A stretch of DNA of 64,000 nt from DASPFV01 sp035620975 (GCA_035620975.1 DASPFV010000106.1:1-64000), one strand, 5' to 3'; counted from the stretch's first letter, positions 7,556-16,741 are shown. Notes: generated by a model from the sequence alone, not told the origin. A program made the numbers and translations.

Positions 7556-9428
7556 CGGCCGCCGTTGCGCGGCCCTCCTCGGCCTCTGCCTGCTCACGGC
7601 AGGCGCCTGCGCGACGACCAGCGCGTTGCGTGACGGACAGCGCGCCGAACGCGCCGAGGACTTCGATCGCGCCGTTGTCGAGTACACGAAAGCCGTCCGC
7701 GAACGGCCCGACGACTACGACGCGCGTACGGCGCTCGCCCGGGTGCGACTCAAAGCGGCCCAGGAGCACTTCTTCCGCGGACGCCGCCTCGCCGCGGACG
7801 GGCGCTACGAGCAGGCCGTCGTGGAGTTCCAGCTGGCCTCCGAGCTGAACCCGACGAGCGGCGAGATCGACGTCGCGCTCAAGGACATCCGGCAGAAGCT
7901 GCGCACGAAGATCGCCGTCTCACGCGACGGCAAGACCGAGCTCCAGGCCCTCGTCGAGCGTTCGCGGGACATGCCGCTGCCGGGCCTGGAGCTGCCCGAC
8001 ACCGCCAAGCTGCCCGATGCGATGGTGTTCAGCTCGGCCAGCAGCCGGATGGTGTTCACGGCGATCGCGCGCTTCGCCCAGCTCAGCATCGCGTTCGATC
8101 CCGGCTTCCGCGAGCAGACCATCAGCCTGGACCTCCGCAACGTCACGCTCACGGAAGCGCTGGATTCGCTCGCCGCGACCACGAACACGTTCTACCGCGT
8201 CACCTCGCCGAAGACGATCACCATCATTCCCGACACGCCCGCCAAGCGCCGCGAGTACGAGGAAGCGGTGGTGCGGACGTTCTTTCTGAGCAATGCCGAC
8301 ACGAAGGAGGTCATCGATCTGCTGCGGATCGTGATGGACGTGCGACAGGTCTCCGCCATTACGGCCAACAACTCCGTGTCCCTGAAAGACACGCCCGAAC
8401 GGATTGCCGCGGCCGCCCGGCTGATCAGCGCCATCGACAAGGCCCGCCCGGAAGTCGTCATCAACGTCGAGCTCCTCGAGGTCGATCGCAGCCGCCTCAA
8501 GGAGTACGGCATCCAGATCGCCTCGCCGGGCTCGCCGCCGATTGGAATCGACGGCACGGTCGACGTGAACCGCGACAACTTCACGCTCGAGAACCTTCTG
8601 AACCTCACCCAGGCCGACGTCTTCCTCACGGGTGTACCGGGCATCTACTACCGCCTGCTGAAGCAGGACACGAACACGCGGACGCTCGCCAGCCCCCAGC
8701 TGCGCACGGCGGAAGGGATCCCGGCGCAGGCCCGGTTCGGCGAACGGGTTCCGGTGCCTGTGACGACGTTCGCCCCTCTCGCCGGCGGCGGCGTGAACCA
8801 GCAGCCGATCACGTCGTTCGTCTACGAGCCGATTGGCGTGAACATCGACATCACGCCCAGGACGCACCACGACGACGACGTCACGCTGGCGTTGAAGGTG
8901 GTGCTCAGCGCGGTGTCGGGAACAGGGTTTGGAGGGCTGCCGACGTTCGCGAACCGGGAGATCAGCACGACGATCCGGCTCAAGGACGGCGAAACGAACA
9001 TGCTGGCGGGGCTCATCCGCGACGAAGAGCGGACCGTGCTCTCCGGCATCCCGGGACTCAGCGATCTGCCGCTCATCGGCCGTCTTTTCGCCAGCAACCA
9101 CAAGGACACGCGGCAGACCGACATCATCCTGACGCTGACCCCGCACATCGTGCGCGTCCTCGATCTCTCGGAAGCGGATCTGCGCCCGTTCAAGGTGGGA
9201 CGCGACCTCGGCTCGCCCGTCGATCGCCAGGACCTGCTCCGGCAGCCGCCTCGCGATCCAGCCCTGCCCGAAGGCGAGACGCCGGCGGTCCCCGGACTTC
9301 CGACTCCGCCTGCGGCGACGTTTCCGCAGCCGCTTCAGCCGCCGCTGCCACCGGGGATCACTTCACTGCCCGGAACCTCCGTCCCCGTCAACCCGCCGAA
9401 GAAGCCGGGCGGCGGCGGAACGATCTGA
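7524..9428 (+). CDS. Lipoprotein secretin (GspD/PilQ-type) with N-terminal TPR
   Basis: 634 residues from ATG 7524; GTG 7515 and ATG 7533 are alternatives. A lipobox (LLTAGAC) at about residues 26-32 suggests lipid anchoring. A TPR-like region (about 35-140) is followed by N-domain repeats (ITIIPDTPAKRREYEE...FFLSNADTKEVIDLLRIVM) and the secretin beta-domain, with the LSGIPGLSDLPLIGRLFAS signature near residue 510 and a Pro-rich tail (PTPPAATFPQPLQPPLPPG). Secretins form the outer-membrane channel of type II secretion or type IV pili. No other gsp or pil genes are in the window, so which system it serves is open. It ends 7 bases before the convergent murA stop. Confidence 0.85.
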   Translation: MSRMQAGRSSNGRRCAALLGLCLLTAGACATTSALRDGQRAERAEDFDRAVVEYTKAVRERPDDYDARTALARVRLKAAQEHFFRGRRLAADGRYEQAVVEFQLASELNPTSGEIDVALKDIRQKLRTKIAVSRDGKTELQALVERSRDMPLPGLELPDTAKLPDAMVFSSASSRMVFTAIARFAQLSIAFDPGFREQTISLDLRNVTLTEALDSLAATTNTFYRVTSPKTITIIPDTPAKRREYEEAVVRTFFLSNADTKEVIDLLRIVMDVRQVSAITANNSVSLKDTPERIAAAARLISAIDKARPEVVINVELLEVDRSRLKEYGIQIASPGSPPIGIDGTVDVNRDNFTLENLLNLTQADVFLTGVPGIYYRLLKQDTNTRTLASPQLRTAEGIPAQARFGERVPVPVTTFAPLAGGGVNQQPITSFVYEPIGVNIDITPRTHHDDDVTLALKVVLSAVSGTGFGGLPTFANREISTTIRLKDGETNMLAGLIRDEERTVLSGIPGLSDLPLIGRLFASNHKDTRQTDIILTLTPHIVRVLDLSEADLRPFKVGRDLGSPVDRQDLLRQPPRDPALPEGETPAVPGLPTPPAATFPQPLQPPLPPGITSLPGTSVPVNPPKKPGGGGTI

Positions 9429-9435
9429 TCCGGGT

Positions 9436-10692
9436 TCAGTCGTCGCGGGACACCTGCGCGCCGAGCGAGACGAGCCGTTCGACGAGCGCCGAATACCCCC
9501 GCTCCACGGTCTCGACCGGCCTGATCCGGCTCTCCCCTTCCGCCGCGAGCGCCGCGGCGATGAGGGCCATGCCGGAGCGCAGATCGCGGCTGTCCAGATC
9601 GCGTCCGCGCAACTTTCGCGGGCCGTCGACGATGATCCTGTGGGGATCGCAGAGGAACAGGTCGGCCCGCATCGCGCTGAGCTGCTCGAGGGCGAACAGC
9701 CGCAGCTCGTACAGCCAGTCGTGCACCAGCGTCCGGCCTTCGGCCTGCGTCGCGAGCACCGTCACGAGGCTGACCATGTCGCTGGGGAAACCCGGCCAGA
9801 GGCCGGTCGTGATTCGCCGCGCGGCAGTCAGCGTCGACGGCTCGACCGTGAACCGCCCGTCGTCCCACGCGCAGCGCAGGCCCATCTTCCTCAGCGGCGC
9901 GGCGACCACTTCGAGGTCGAGCGCACGCGCGCCCGTCACCTCGATCTCGCCCCCGGTGATCGCGGCGACCACACCCCAGCTCCCCGCCTCGATGTAGTCT
10001 CCGTCCAGACGGTGCTCCGCCCCGTGCAACCGCTCCGGCGGATCGACCCGGATGGTAGACGTACCCTCCCCCTCGATCCCGGCGCCCATCGCGCGCAGGA
10101 AGCGGCACAGCTCGACTACGTGAGGTTCCGTGGCCGCGTGGCGGATTTCCGTCCGGCCTCGGGCCCCGACCGCGGCGAGCAGCGCAGTCTCGGTGCCCGT
10201 GACCGATGCCTCGTCGAGATAGAACGACGCCCCCGAGAGCCCCCACGGCACCTCGAGCGCATGGCCCGGCTCGTCGAGCGGGACGGCTCCGAGCGCTCCG
10301 AGCGCCTGAAGATGTGTCGAGATCGTGCGACGCGTGGGAAAGTCGCCGCCGGGCTGCGAGAGCCGTGCCGCGCCCCTGCGCACGAGCAGCGGGCCGAGCA
10401 GCAGCACCGAGCCGCGAAGCCGCCCGACCAGGCCGGGATCCGGCCGGTCGCTCGCGATCGATGCGCAGCGGATTCTGAGGGTGGACGTCCCCGTCCCGGT
10501 GACGTCCGCGCCGAGCCCGGCCAGCAGCTGCCCGAGCACCTCCACGTCCCGGATGCGAGGGACGTTCCTGAGGACGCACTCCTGCTCGGTCAGCAGGCAG
10601 GCTGCCATGAGCGGCAGCGCCGAGTTCTTGTTGCCCTCCACGCCCACGCGGCCAGACAGCCGGCGCCCGCCTTCTATCCTCAGTGTCGCCAT
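9436..10692 (-). CDS. murA: UDP-N-acetylglucosamine 1-carboxyvinyltransferase, Cys-to-Asp variant
   Basis: 418 residues from ATG 10692. MurA transfers enolpyruvate from PEP to UDP-GlcNAc, the first committed step of peptidoglycan synthesis. Visible family features are Lys22 in EGNKNSALP, the two-domain repeat, GFPSDM and the C-terminal GYSALVERLVSLGA. The catalytic loop reads QPGGDFPTRRTISTHL: Asp117 occupies the position of the catalytic Cys (Cys115 of E. coli) that fosfomycin alkylates. Asp at this site is known in naturally fosfomycin-insensitive MurA enzymes such as that of Mycobacterium. It is the last gene of the cell-wall operon, 22 bases after murB. Confidence 0.9.
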   Translation of the reverse strand: MATLRIEGGRRLSGRVGVEGNKNSALPLMAACLLTEQECVLRNVPRIRDVEVLGQLLAGLGADVTGTGTSTLRIRCASIASDRPDPGLVGRLRGSVLLLGPLLVRRGAARLSQPGGDFPTRRTISTHLQALGALGAVPLDEPGHALEVPWGLSGASFYLDEASVTGTETALLAAVGARGRTEIRHAATEPHVVELCRFLRAMGAGIEGEGTSTIRVDPPERLHGAEHRLDGDYIEAGSWGVVAAITGGEIEVTGARALDLEVVAAPLRKMGLRCAWDDGRFTVEPSTLTAARRITTGLWPGFPSDMVSLVTVLATQAEGRTLVHDWLYELRLFALEQLSAMRADLFLCDPHRIIVDGPRKLRGRDLDSRDLRSGMALIAAALAAEGESRIRPVETVERGYSALVERLVSLGAQVSRDD

Positions 10693-10714
10693 TCGTGCTC
10701 CTGGCGTCTCGACG

Positions 10715-11647
10715 TCAGTCGAATCCGACGTAGACGATTTCTTCCCGGAGCGCCACGCCGAAGCGCTCCCGGACCGCGTCCTTGCAGCGGGCGATGAGGG
10801 AGCGGATGTCGGCCGCCGTTGCGCCTCCCTCGTTCACGATGAAGTTGGCATGCGTCGTCGAGACGCGGGCGCGACCCACGCGCGCGCCTTTGAGTCCGGC
10901 GCGATCTACCAGCGCCCCCGCCGACGGCGGGATGCCGTCCGGCACCGCGTCGCGGGCAGGATCGGGATTCTGGAAGATGCAGCCGGCGCTCGCGGACTCG
11001 AGGGGCTGGGTCCGCTTCCGAAACGCCAGGGACTCGCGCGCCACGGCGCGCAGCACGGCCGGATCGCCTGCCCCGACGGCGAACTGCGCCGCCAGCACGA
11101 TCTCGCCGCTGTGGTGCAGGCGGCTGTAGTCGTAGCCGAACTCCATCTCGGAGGCGTCCACCTCGAGCTCGCGCCCGCCGTCGACCAGGGAGACGCTCCG
11201 GACCAGATCGCCGATGAGCCGGCCCTGGAAGTGTGCGTTCCCGTGGACCGCGCCCCCCACCGTGCCAGGCGTCCCTGCCCACGCTTCGAGGCCCGCCAGA
11301 CCCCTGTTGATCGTCCACCGCACCAGGCCGTTGATGGTGACGCCGGCATCGGCCCTGATCCGGTCAGGCGCCAGCTGCACGACCTCCCCTCCGTGCACGC
11401 GGATCACCAGCCCGCGCACGCCGTCGTCAGCGACGAGCACGTTCGAGCCGCCGCCGAGCACCGTCACCGCCACGCCCGCCGCACGCGCGAGCTCAATCGC
11501 GCGCCGGGCTTCCGCCGCAGTGCGGGCCTCCACCAGGCAGTCAGCGGCCCCTCCGACGCGGAAGGTGGTGAACGCCGCCAGCGGCGCGGCCATGCGCACC
11601 CGATCGCCGCCGAGCGCCGCGCGAAGCGAAGCCTCGAGCCCGGTCAT
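10715..11647 (-). CDS. murB: UDP-N-acetylenolpyruvoylglucosamine reductase
   Basis: 310 residues from ATG 11647, whose ATGA overlaps the pxpC stop; an upstream in-frame start would put 22 extra residues inside pxpC. MurB uses NADPH and FAD to reduce the enolpyruvyl product of MurA to UDP-MurNAc. The FAD-binding VTVLGGGSNVLVADDGVRGLVI and WAGTPGTVGGAVHGNA motifs are clear. The proton-donor motif reads SAGCIFQNP, with Cys where most MurB proteins have Ser (SAGSxFKNP). The C-terminal THANFIVNEGGATAADI matches the family. Downstream is murA. Confidence 0.92.
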   Translation of the reverse strand: MTGLEASLRAALGGDRVRMAAPLAAFTTFRVGGAADCLVEARTAAEARRAIELARAAGVAVTVLGGGSNVLVADDGVRGLVIRVHGGEVVQLAPDRIRADAGVTINGLVRWTINRGLAGLEAWAGTPGTVGGAVHGNAHFQGRLIGDLVRSVSLVDGGRELEVDASEMEFGYDYSRLHHSGEIVLAAQFAVGAGDPAVLRAVARESLAFRKRTQPLESASAGCIFQNPDPARDAVPDGIPPSAGALVDRAGLKGARVGRARVSTTHANFIVNEGGATAADIRSLIARCKDAVRERFGVALREEIVYVGFD

Positions 11648-12576
11648 CTGCGCGCGCGCTCCAGCGCCCGCTCCTGCTGCGCAAGCGCATCGATCGCGGC
11701 CTGCCGGCTGCACGCGGCGAACTCGATCCAGTCTCCGGGCGCGAGCTGCCCGGCCAGCGGCAGGTCGGCAGTGATGACCGTGCCAATCTTCGGATACCCG
11801 CCCGTCGTCTGCCGATCGGCCATCAGGAGAATTGGCAGGCCCGAGCCTGGCACCTGCAGCGAACCGATGGGCGTCGCGTCCGAGAGAATGTCGGCACCTG
11901 CCGCGTGCGTCAGCGCCGGTCCTGCCAGCCGATAGCCCATGCGGTTCGAGTCCGGCGTTACCGTGTAACGGGATCCGAACAACCGATCGTAGGCTTCGGT
12001 CGTGAACATGTGCCGGTGAGGACCAGGCATGACGCGCAGCCTGGCGCCACCCTGGGGCAGTCGGAGGGGCGCCGACTCCCCCGCACGATCCGGGGCATCG
12101 GTCGGCGCTGCTCCCGTCATCAGGACGTCGCCGGCCCGTAACGCCCGTCCGCCCAGCGGGCCCATGCCGCTGATGAGGCTGGTCGCGCAGCTGCCGAACA
12201 CGCAGGGCACGTCGAGCCCCCCGCGAACTGCCAGGGAGGCGCGTGCGCCAGCCAGCCGCCGGCCGAAGCGGAGACGCGCACCGGCCGGTACGGTGAACGG
12301 CTCGTCGCGCACGATCGGCGTCCCGCCCGCGTCGATCTGGAACTCCGCACCTGTGACCGCGCAGACGACGTCGGCGTCGGCCTCGAGCTCCGGGCCGATC
12401 AACGTGACCTCGAGGGCAGCCGCATCGTCGCGGTTGCCGACCAGCCTGTTGGCGCGCCGATGAGAATAGACGTCCATGGGGCCGGCCACCGGCACGCCGC
12501 TCGCCTGGTGCCCCCAGCGGCCGAGATCCTGGATGGTCGTGAGCATGCCCGGACGAATCACGATGAGGCGGGGCAT
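11644..12576 (-). CDS. pxpC: 5-oxoprolinase subunit C (biotin-dependent carboxyltransferase domain, KipA-like)
   Basis: 310 residues from ATG 12576; the open frame is longer but the 55 residues upstream are inside pxpB and low-complexity. The family's opening PGMLTTIQDLGRWGHQASGVPVAGPMD is unmistakable, as are ALEVTLIGPELEA, RGGLDVPCVFGS and the GYPKIGTVITADLPLAGQL C-terminal block. PxpC works with PxpA and PxpB in ATP-dependent cleavage of 5-oxoproline to glutamate. It follows pxpB by 7 bases and overlaps murB. No pxpA lies nearby. Confidence 0.9.
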   Translation of the reverse strand: MPRLIVIRPGMLTTIQDLGRWGHQASGVPVAGPMDVYSHRRANRLVGNRDDAAALEVTLIGPELEADADVVCAVTGAEFQIDAGGTPIVRDEPFTVPAGARLRFGRRLAGARASLAVRGGLDVPCVFGSCATSLISGMGPLGGRALRAGDVLMTGAAPTDAPDRAGESAPLRLPQGGARLRVMPGPHRHMFTTEAYDRLFGSRYTVTPDSNRMGYRLAGPALTHAAGADILSDATPIGSLQVPGSGLPILLMADRQTTGGYPKIGTVITADLPLAGQLAPGDWIEFAACSRQAAIDALAQQERALERARR

Positions 12577-12583
12577 GCGGGGT

Positions 12584-13270
12584 TCAGGCGAGGCGGAGGT
12601 ACTCCGATCGATCGATCGGGTGAAACCGGACCAGATCACCGGGGCGGAACAGGAACGGCTCCGGCCGCGAGGGATCGTAGGGCCGTACGGGAGTGCGGCC
12701 GATGATGTTCCAGCCGCCCGGCGTCGCACCCGGGTAGACACCCGTCTGCTCCCCGGCGATGGCCACGGACCCCGGGGGAACGGTGGTCCGCGGGGTGGAG
12801 CGTCTGGGCCTGGCTATGCGCGGGTCGACGGCGGCCATGTAGGCGAAACCGGGCACGAACCCGAGGAGGTACACGCGATAGGCGGTCTGCGAATGCAGTA
12901 CGGCGACCTCCCCGGCGGTGCATCCTGCGAAGGTGGCCACCTCGTCGAGATCGGGCCCGTACTCGCCGCCGTAGCACACCGGTACGTCCACCGCGGCTCC
13001 TCCCGATCCCGACGGCCGGAGAACGCGAGCGGCCAGAGCGCGGATCCGATTCTCGAGCCAGGCCGGGTCGCTCGCCAGCGGGTCGAAGTACACGGTGACC
13101 GTGCAGTAGCCGACGACGACATCGCGGACGCCGGACCCGAGCGAGTCGCGGAGAGCGCCCGCCACCGCGATGCACCAGGCATTCAGGAGGGGATCGACCC
13201 GCTCGGGCAACGCCAGCACCAGCGCCGAATCGCCCGCCTCGCGAAGCTCGAAGTCCACCAACGCCGTCAC
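12584..13270 (-). CDS. pxpB: 5-oxoprolinase subunit B (KipI-like)
   Basis: 228 residues from GTG 13270, whose GTGA overlaps the mpl stop; the long upstream open frame is a shadow of mpl. Family features: DFELREAGDSALVLAL at the N-terminus, DVPVCYGGEYGPDLDEVA, the YRVYLLGFVPGFAYM core and RRSTPRTTVPPGSVAIAG, then GGWNIIGRTP near the C-terminus. PxpB partners PxpC in 5-oxoproline cleavage; the same families were first described as the KipI/KipA histidine-kinase inhibitor system of Bacillus. Position between murein-recycling and murein-synthesis genes suggests glutamate salvage. Confidence 0.9.
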   Translation of the reverse strand: MTALVDFELREAGDSALVLALPERVDPLLNAWCIAVAGALRDSLGSGVRDVVVGYCTVTVYFDPLASDPAWLENRIRALAARVLRPSGSGGAAVDVPVCYGGEYGPDLDEVATFAGCTAGEVAVLHSQTAYRVYLLGFVPGFAYMAAVDPRIARPRRSTPRTTVPPGSVAIAGEQTGVYPGATPGGWNIIGRTPVRPYDPSRPEPFLFRPGDLVRFHPIDRSEYLRLA

Positions 13271-14676
13271 TGCCGCGAGCGCTCGGCCAGACCGTCGAGC
13301 AGCCGTTGATGGATGTTGTCGAAGCCGCCATTGGACATCACGACGACGAGGTCTCCTTCCCTGCTCTCGCGGCGGATCAGCTCCACGATCTCGTCCACCT
13401 TCGGCACGTACCTCGCGTCGACGCCGTCCTTCTTCAGATCGCCTACGAGCTGCTCGATCGAGAGTCGCTGGTCCTCCGGCAGCGTCGATCGAAAAACCGC
13501 GGGCAGCACCACGCGGTCGGCTGCGCCGAGCGCGCGGGCGAAATCCTCCTGGAAGACGCGCCGGCACGATGTTGCCGATCGCGGTTCGAAGATGGCCCAG
13601 ATCCGCCGGTCCGGATAGGCGGAGCGCATGCCGGCGAGCGTCTCGGCGATTGCAGTGGGATGATGCGCGAAGTCGTCGTAGACCGTCACGCCGTCCACGG
13701 TACCGCGCACCTCGAGCCGGCGCCTGACCCCCCTGAAGCGCCGCAGTCCCTCTGCCATCGTCTCGAGGTCGAGCCCCACTGCCGCGCCCACGGCGAGCGC
13801 CGCGAGCGCGTTGCGCACGTTGTAGGCGCCGAGCAGCGGCACCTCGAAGCTGCCGGTGGGCGCGCCACCGCGGCGGAGGCTGAAACCGGTCGATCCGCCG
13901 CGCACGTCGAGGTCGTGCGCCTGCCAGTCGGCGCCGTCGCCCAGCCCGAACGTCTCGATACGGCAGTGCGCGCGCGAGGCGAGGGCCGCAGCTTCGGGAT
14001 TGTCGGCGCCCAGCAGGAGGAGGCCCCTGCGCGGCACCAGGTTCACGAAGCGCTGGAACGTGAGCCGGATCGCATCGAGGTCGGGATAGATGTCGGCGTG
14101 ATCGAACTCGACGTTGCTCACCACGGCGATGTCCGGGAGGTACTTGAGGAACTTCGCCGTCTTGTCGAAGAACGCGCTGTCATACTCGTCCCCTTCGATG
14201 ACGAACTCGCGGCCGCCGCCGAGACGGTAGCTGCTCTCGAAGTTCTCGGCGATGCCGCCGACGAGCACGCTGGGATCCGAACCGCCGTGCGTCAGCAGCC
14301 AGCCGGTCAGGGATGTCGTGGTGGTCTTGCCGTGCGTGCCCGCGATGACGACCGAGCGCGATCCCCACAGGAAGTGATCGCGGACCGCCTCGGGCAGCGA
14401 GCAATACCGAATCTTCCGGTCGAGCACCTCCTCGAGCTCGGGATTGCCGCGCGAGATGGCGTTGCCGACGATGACGAGATCGAGCTCGGCGGAGATGTGC
14501 TCGGCGCGATACCCCTGCAGGGCCGTGATCCCCTGCTTCGCGAGGAAATCGCTCATGGGGGGGTACACGTTCTGATCGGATCCGCGCACATCGAAGCCCC
14601 GCGACTTCAGGAGCGCGGCCAGCGTGCCCATGGCCGTTCCACAGACTCCGATCAGGTGGACACGTGTCGTCGTCAT
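13267..14676 (-). CDS. mpl: UDP-N-acetylmuramate:L-alanyl-gamma-D-glutamyl-meso-DAP ligase
   Basis: 469 residues from ATG 14676. Mpl ligates recycled tripeptide directly to UDP-MurNAc, bypassing MurC-MurE. The N-terminal HLIGVCGTAMGTLAALLKSRGFDVRGSD is the Mpl rather than MurC form; the P-loop is IAGTHGKTTTTSL; VEFDHADIYPD and YDDFAHHPTAI complete the Mur-ligase signature. The C-terminal domain ends MSNGGFDNIHQRLLDGL. Overlap GTGA with pxpB; preceded by ldcA (42-base gap). Co-occurrence with nagZ and ldcA makes a murein-recycling assignment strong. Confidence 0.93.
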   Translation of the reverse strand: MTTTRVHLIGVCGTAMGTLAALLKSRGFDVRGSDQNVYPPMSDFLAKQGITALQGYRAEHISAELDLVIVGNAISRGNPELEEVLDRKIRYCSLPEAVRDHFLWGSRSVVIAGTHGKTTTTSLTGWLLTHGGSDPSVLVGGIAENFESSYRLGGGREFVIEGDEYDSAFFDKTAKFLKYLPDIAVVSNVEFDHADIYPDLDAIRLTFQRFVNLVPRRGLLLLGADNPEAAALASRAHCRIETFGLGDGADWQAHDLDVRGGSTGFSLRRGGAPTGSFEVPLLGAYNVRNALAALAVGAAVGLDLETMAEGLRRFRGVRRRLEVRGTVDGVTVYDDFAHHPTAIAETLAGMRSAYPDRRIWAIFEPRSATSCRRVFQEDFARALGAADRVVLPAVFRSTLPEDQRLSIEQLVGDLKKDGVDARYVPKVDEIVELIRRESREGDLVVVMSNGGFDNIHQRLLDGLAERSRQ

Positions 14677-14718
14677 CTCTGCGCGTCTCCCGGTCCTCCA
14701 GCATCCTGCGGGCGGGCG

Positions 14719-15645
14719 TCAGTCCGTTACGGCGGCTTCTTCGATCACGAGCGCCGGCTCGGAGCCGGTCCGGACGCGGGCACGGACGCCGAAGGGCAGG
14801 CACAGCGTCGGCGCCGACGAGTGGCCCGAGGGCAACCCGAACAACACCGGCCCGCGGAAGTCGGCGAGCAGGTCACGCACGACATCCCGGGCCGCGGGAT
14901 TGCCCCCCGGCTCGTCGCAACGCAGCAACTCCCCGAAGACGATGGCTGACGCCCGTCCCAGGATGCCGCTCAGCCGCAGCTGCGTCAGCATCCGGTCCAG
15001 CCGGTACGGCCGCTCCGCGACCTCGTCGATGAAGAGGACGCAGGGATCGGGCGGATCGAAGGCGTACGGGGTCCCCAGCGATGCGACGATCTGGGTGAGG
15101 GTTCCGCCTACGAGGAACCCGCCCGCCTCGCCCGATCGCAGCACGCACACCTCTGCGTGCGTGATGGGGCCGGCCGGCTCGGGCCGGCCCATCACGCGAA
15201 GCAGACTGTCGCGGTCGTAACCAGCTTCCCCCCGTGCCAGCCGCCCTTCGAGCATGGGCCCGTGGAACGAGACGATGCCACACTGGAGCGTGAGCCAGTT
15301 GAGCAGTGACGTGTTGTCGCTGTAGCCGACGAAGATCTTGGGGCTCGCTTCGATTGCGGCCCGGTCGAGCAACGGCAGGAGGTGAACGCTCCCGTAGCCG
15401 CCCCGGACGGCGAAGACGGCGGCGCTCGAGGGGTCCAGCCACGCCTTCTGCCAGGCGGCCGCGCGCACCGCCGCGGGTCCTGCCAGATACGCGTTGCGCT
15501 CGAACACGCTCTCGTCCCAGACGGGCTCGAAGCCCAGGCTGCGCAACTCGGCGACGCCGGCCTCGAACTGGTCGATCGCGAACGGGCTGGCCGGCGCCAC
15601 GATCGACACCCGGTCCCCCTGACGAAGCGCACGTGGCTTCCGCAC
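14719..15645 (-). CDS. ldcA: Murein LD-carboxypeptidase (peptidase family S66)
   Basis: 308 residues from GTG 15645, one base after the nagZ stop. LdcA removes the terminal D-Ala from recycled tetrapeptides, producing the tripeptide that Mpl uses. The S66 triad is visible: nucleophile Ser in FVGYSDNTSLL, Glu in LFIDEVAERPYRLDRML and His in GLPSGHSSAPT. The N-terminal LRQGDRVSIVAPASP and the AVRGGYGSVHLLPLLD block are also typical. No signal peptide, consistent with a cytoplasmic recycling enzyme. Confidence 0.92.
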   Translation of the reverse strand: MRKPRALRQGDRVSIVAPASPFAIDQFEAGVAELRSLGFEPVWDESVFERNAYLAGPAAVRAAAWQKAWLDPSSAAVFAVRGGYGSVHLLPLLDRAAIEASPKIFVGYSDNTSLLNWLTLQCGIVSFHGPMLEGRLARGEAGYDRDSLLRVMGRPEPAGPITHAEVCVLRSGEAGGFLVGGTLTQIVASLGTPYAFDPPDPCVLFIDEVAERPYRLDRMLTQLRLSGILGRASAIVFGELLRCDEPGGNPAARDVVRDLLADFRGPVLFGLPSGHSSAPTLCLPFGVRARVRTGSEPALVIEEAAVTD

Positions 15646-15646
15646 G

Positions 15647-16741
15647 TCAGGCGTACCGCGCCATCTCGGCCGCCACAGCCTGATGGTCGTCGCGACCGAG
15701 CGCCTCCCGCAACCGGGTGCCGGAGAGCGGCCGGAAATGCGCCGGCGCGAGGAAGCGCTCCTTCACGCGCCGGTGGCGCGCCAGCGCGTCCTCGACCCGC
15801 CCGACGGGGAGCGTGCCGTCCTCCATCGCACGGAGGACAGCCTCGAGGGCGAGCGCCTGCGCTTCGTGGTTCGTGCCGCACATGAGCACGGCGTCGCAGC
15901 CTGCAGCGATTGCGCGAACGGTCCCCTGAGCCAGGCTGTACCGTGCGCTCACCGCGCGCATCCCCATGTCGTCGGTCACCACCAGCCCGCCGAACCCCAG
16001 CGTCGTCTTCAGCAGACCGTCCACGATGCGGGGCGACAGCGTCGCCGGCCGCTCCTCGTCGTAGGCGGGCACGAGAAGGTGTGCGGTCATGATCGCCGCC
16101 ACGCCGGCGGCAATCGCCTCGCGGAACGGCACCAGTTCGACGGCATCGAGCCGATCGGGCGGATGCTCCACGACCGGCAGTTCGTGATGCGAATCCGTGG
16201 CCGTATCGCCGTGCCCGGGGAAGTGCTTCCCGCAGGCCGCAATGCCCTGTTCCTGCAGCGTGGCGATGATCGACCGGCCCAGCCGCGCCACGTCGTCGGC
16301 ACGCTCCGCGAGGGCGCGGTCGCCGATGACGGGATTCCTGGGATTCGTCTGCACGTCGAGCACCGGCGTGAAATCGAGTGAGATGCCGACGGCTTTCAGC
16401 TCCGCCGCCAGCGCACGGGCGAAACGCGCCGCGAGCGCGTGATCGCCCGAGCGCCCGAGCGTGATCATCGGCGGCCAGACCGTGAACGGAGCCTTGAGGC
16501 GCGCCACGCGGCCGCCCTCCTGGTCCACCGAGACCCACAACGGCAGTTCGTGCGCGAGCGTCTGCGCGTCGCGCGACAACTCCGCCACCTGCTCGGGCGC
16601 CTCGACGTTCCGCGCGAACAGCACGATACCGCCGAGATCGAATTCGCGCGCGATCGCGCGGAGGTCGGCCGGAATGGTGTAGCCATCGAACCCGCTGAAC
16701 GCCAGCTGGCCGAGCTGACGCCGCACATCGCGCGGGACCAT
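15647..16741 (-). CDS. nagZ: Beta-N-acetylhexosaminidase NagZ (GH3)
   Basis: 364 residues from ATG 16741; the open frame extends upstream through the repeat-rich spacer but gives only Arg/Val-rich junk there. NagZ removes GlcNAc from anhydro-muropeptides in the cytoplasm. GH3 motifs: VSVDQEGGRVARLKAPFT, the KHFPGHGDTATDSHHELP active-site loop (with the His/Asp dyad used by NagZ) and the nucleophile Asp in LVVTDDMGMRAVS. Its TATAAT box lies only six bases before the ATG, so the message is probably leaderless. It heads the operon nagZ-ldcA-mpl-pxpB-pxpC-murB-murA. Confidence 0.93.
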   Translation of the reverse strand: MVPRDVRRQLGQLAFSGFDGYTIPADLRAIAREFDLGGIVLFARNVEAPEQVAELSRDAQTLAHELPLWVSVDQEGGRVARLKAPFTVWPPMITLGRSGDHALAARFARALAAELKAVGISLDFTPVLDVQTNPRNPVIGDRALAERADDVARLGRSIIATLQEQGIAACGKHFPGHGDTATDSHHELPVVEHPPDRLDAVELVPFREAIAAGVAAIMTAHLLVPAYDEERPATLSPRIVDGLLKTTLGFGGLVVTDDMGMRAVSARYSLAQGTVRAIAAGCDAVLMCGTNHEAQALALEAVLRAMEDGTLPVGRVEDALARHRRVKERFLAPAHFRPLSGTRLREALGRDDHQAVAAEMARYA

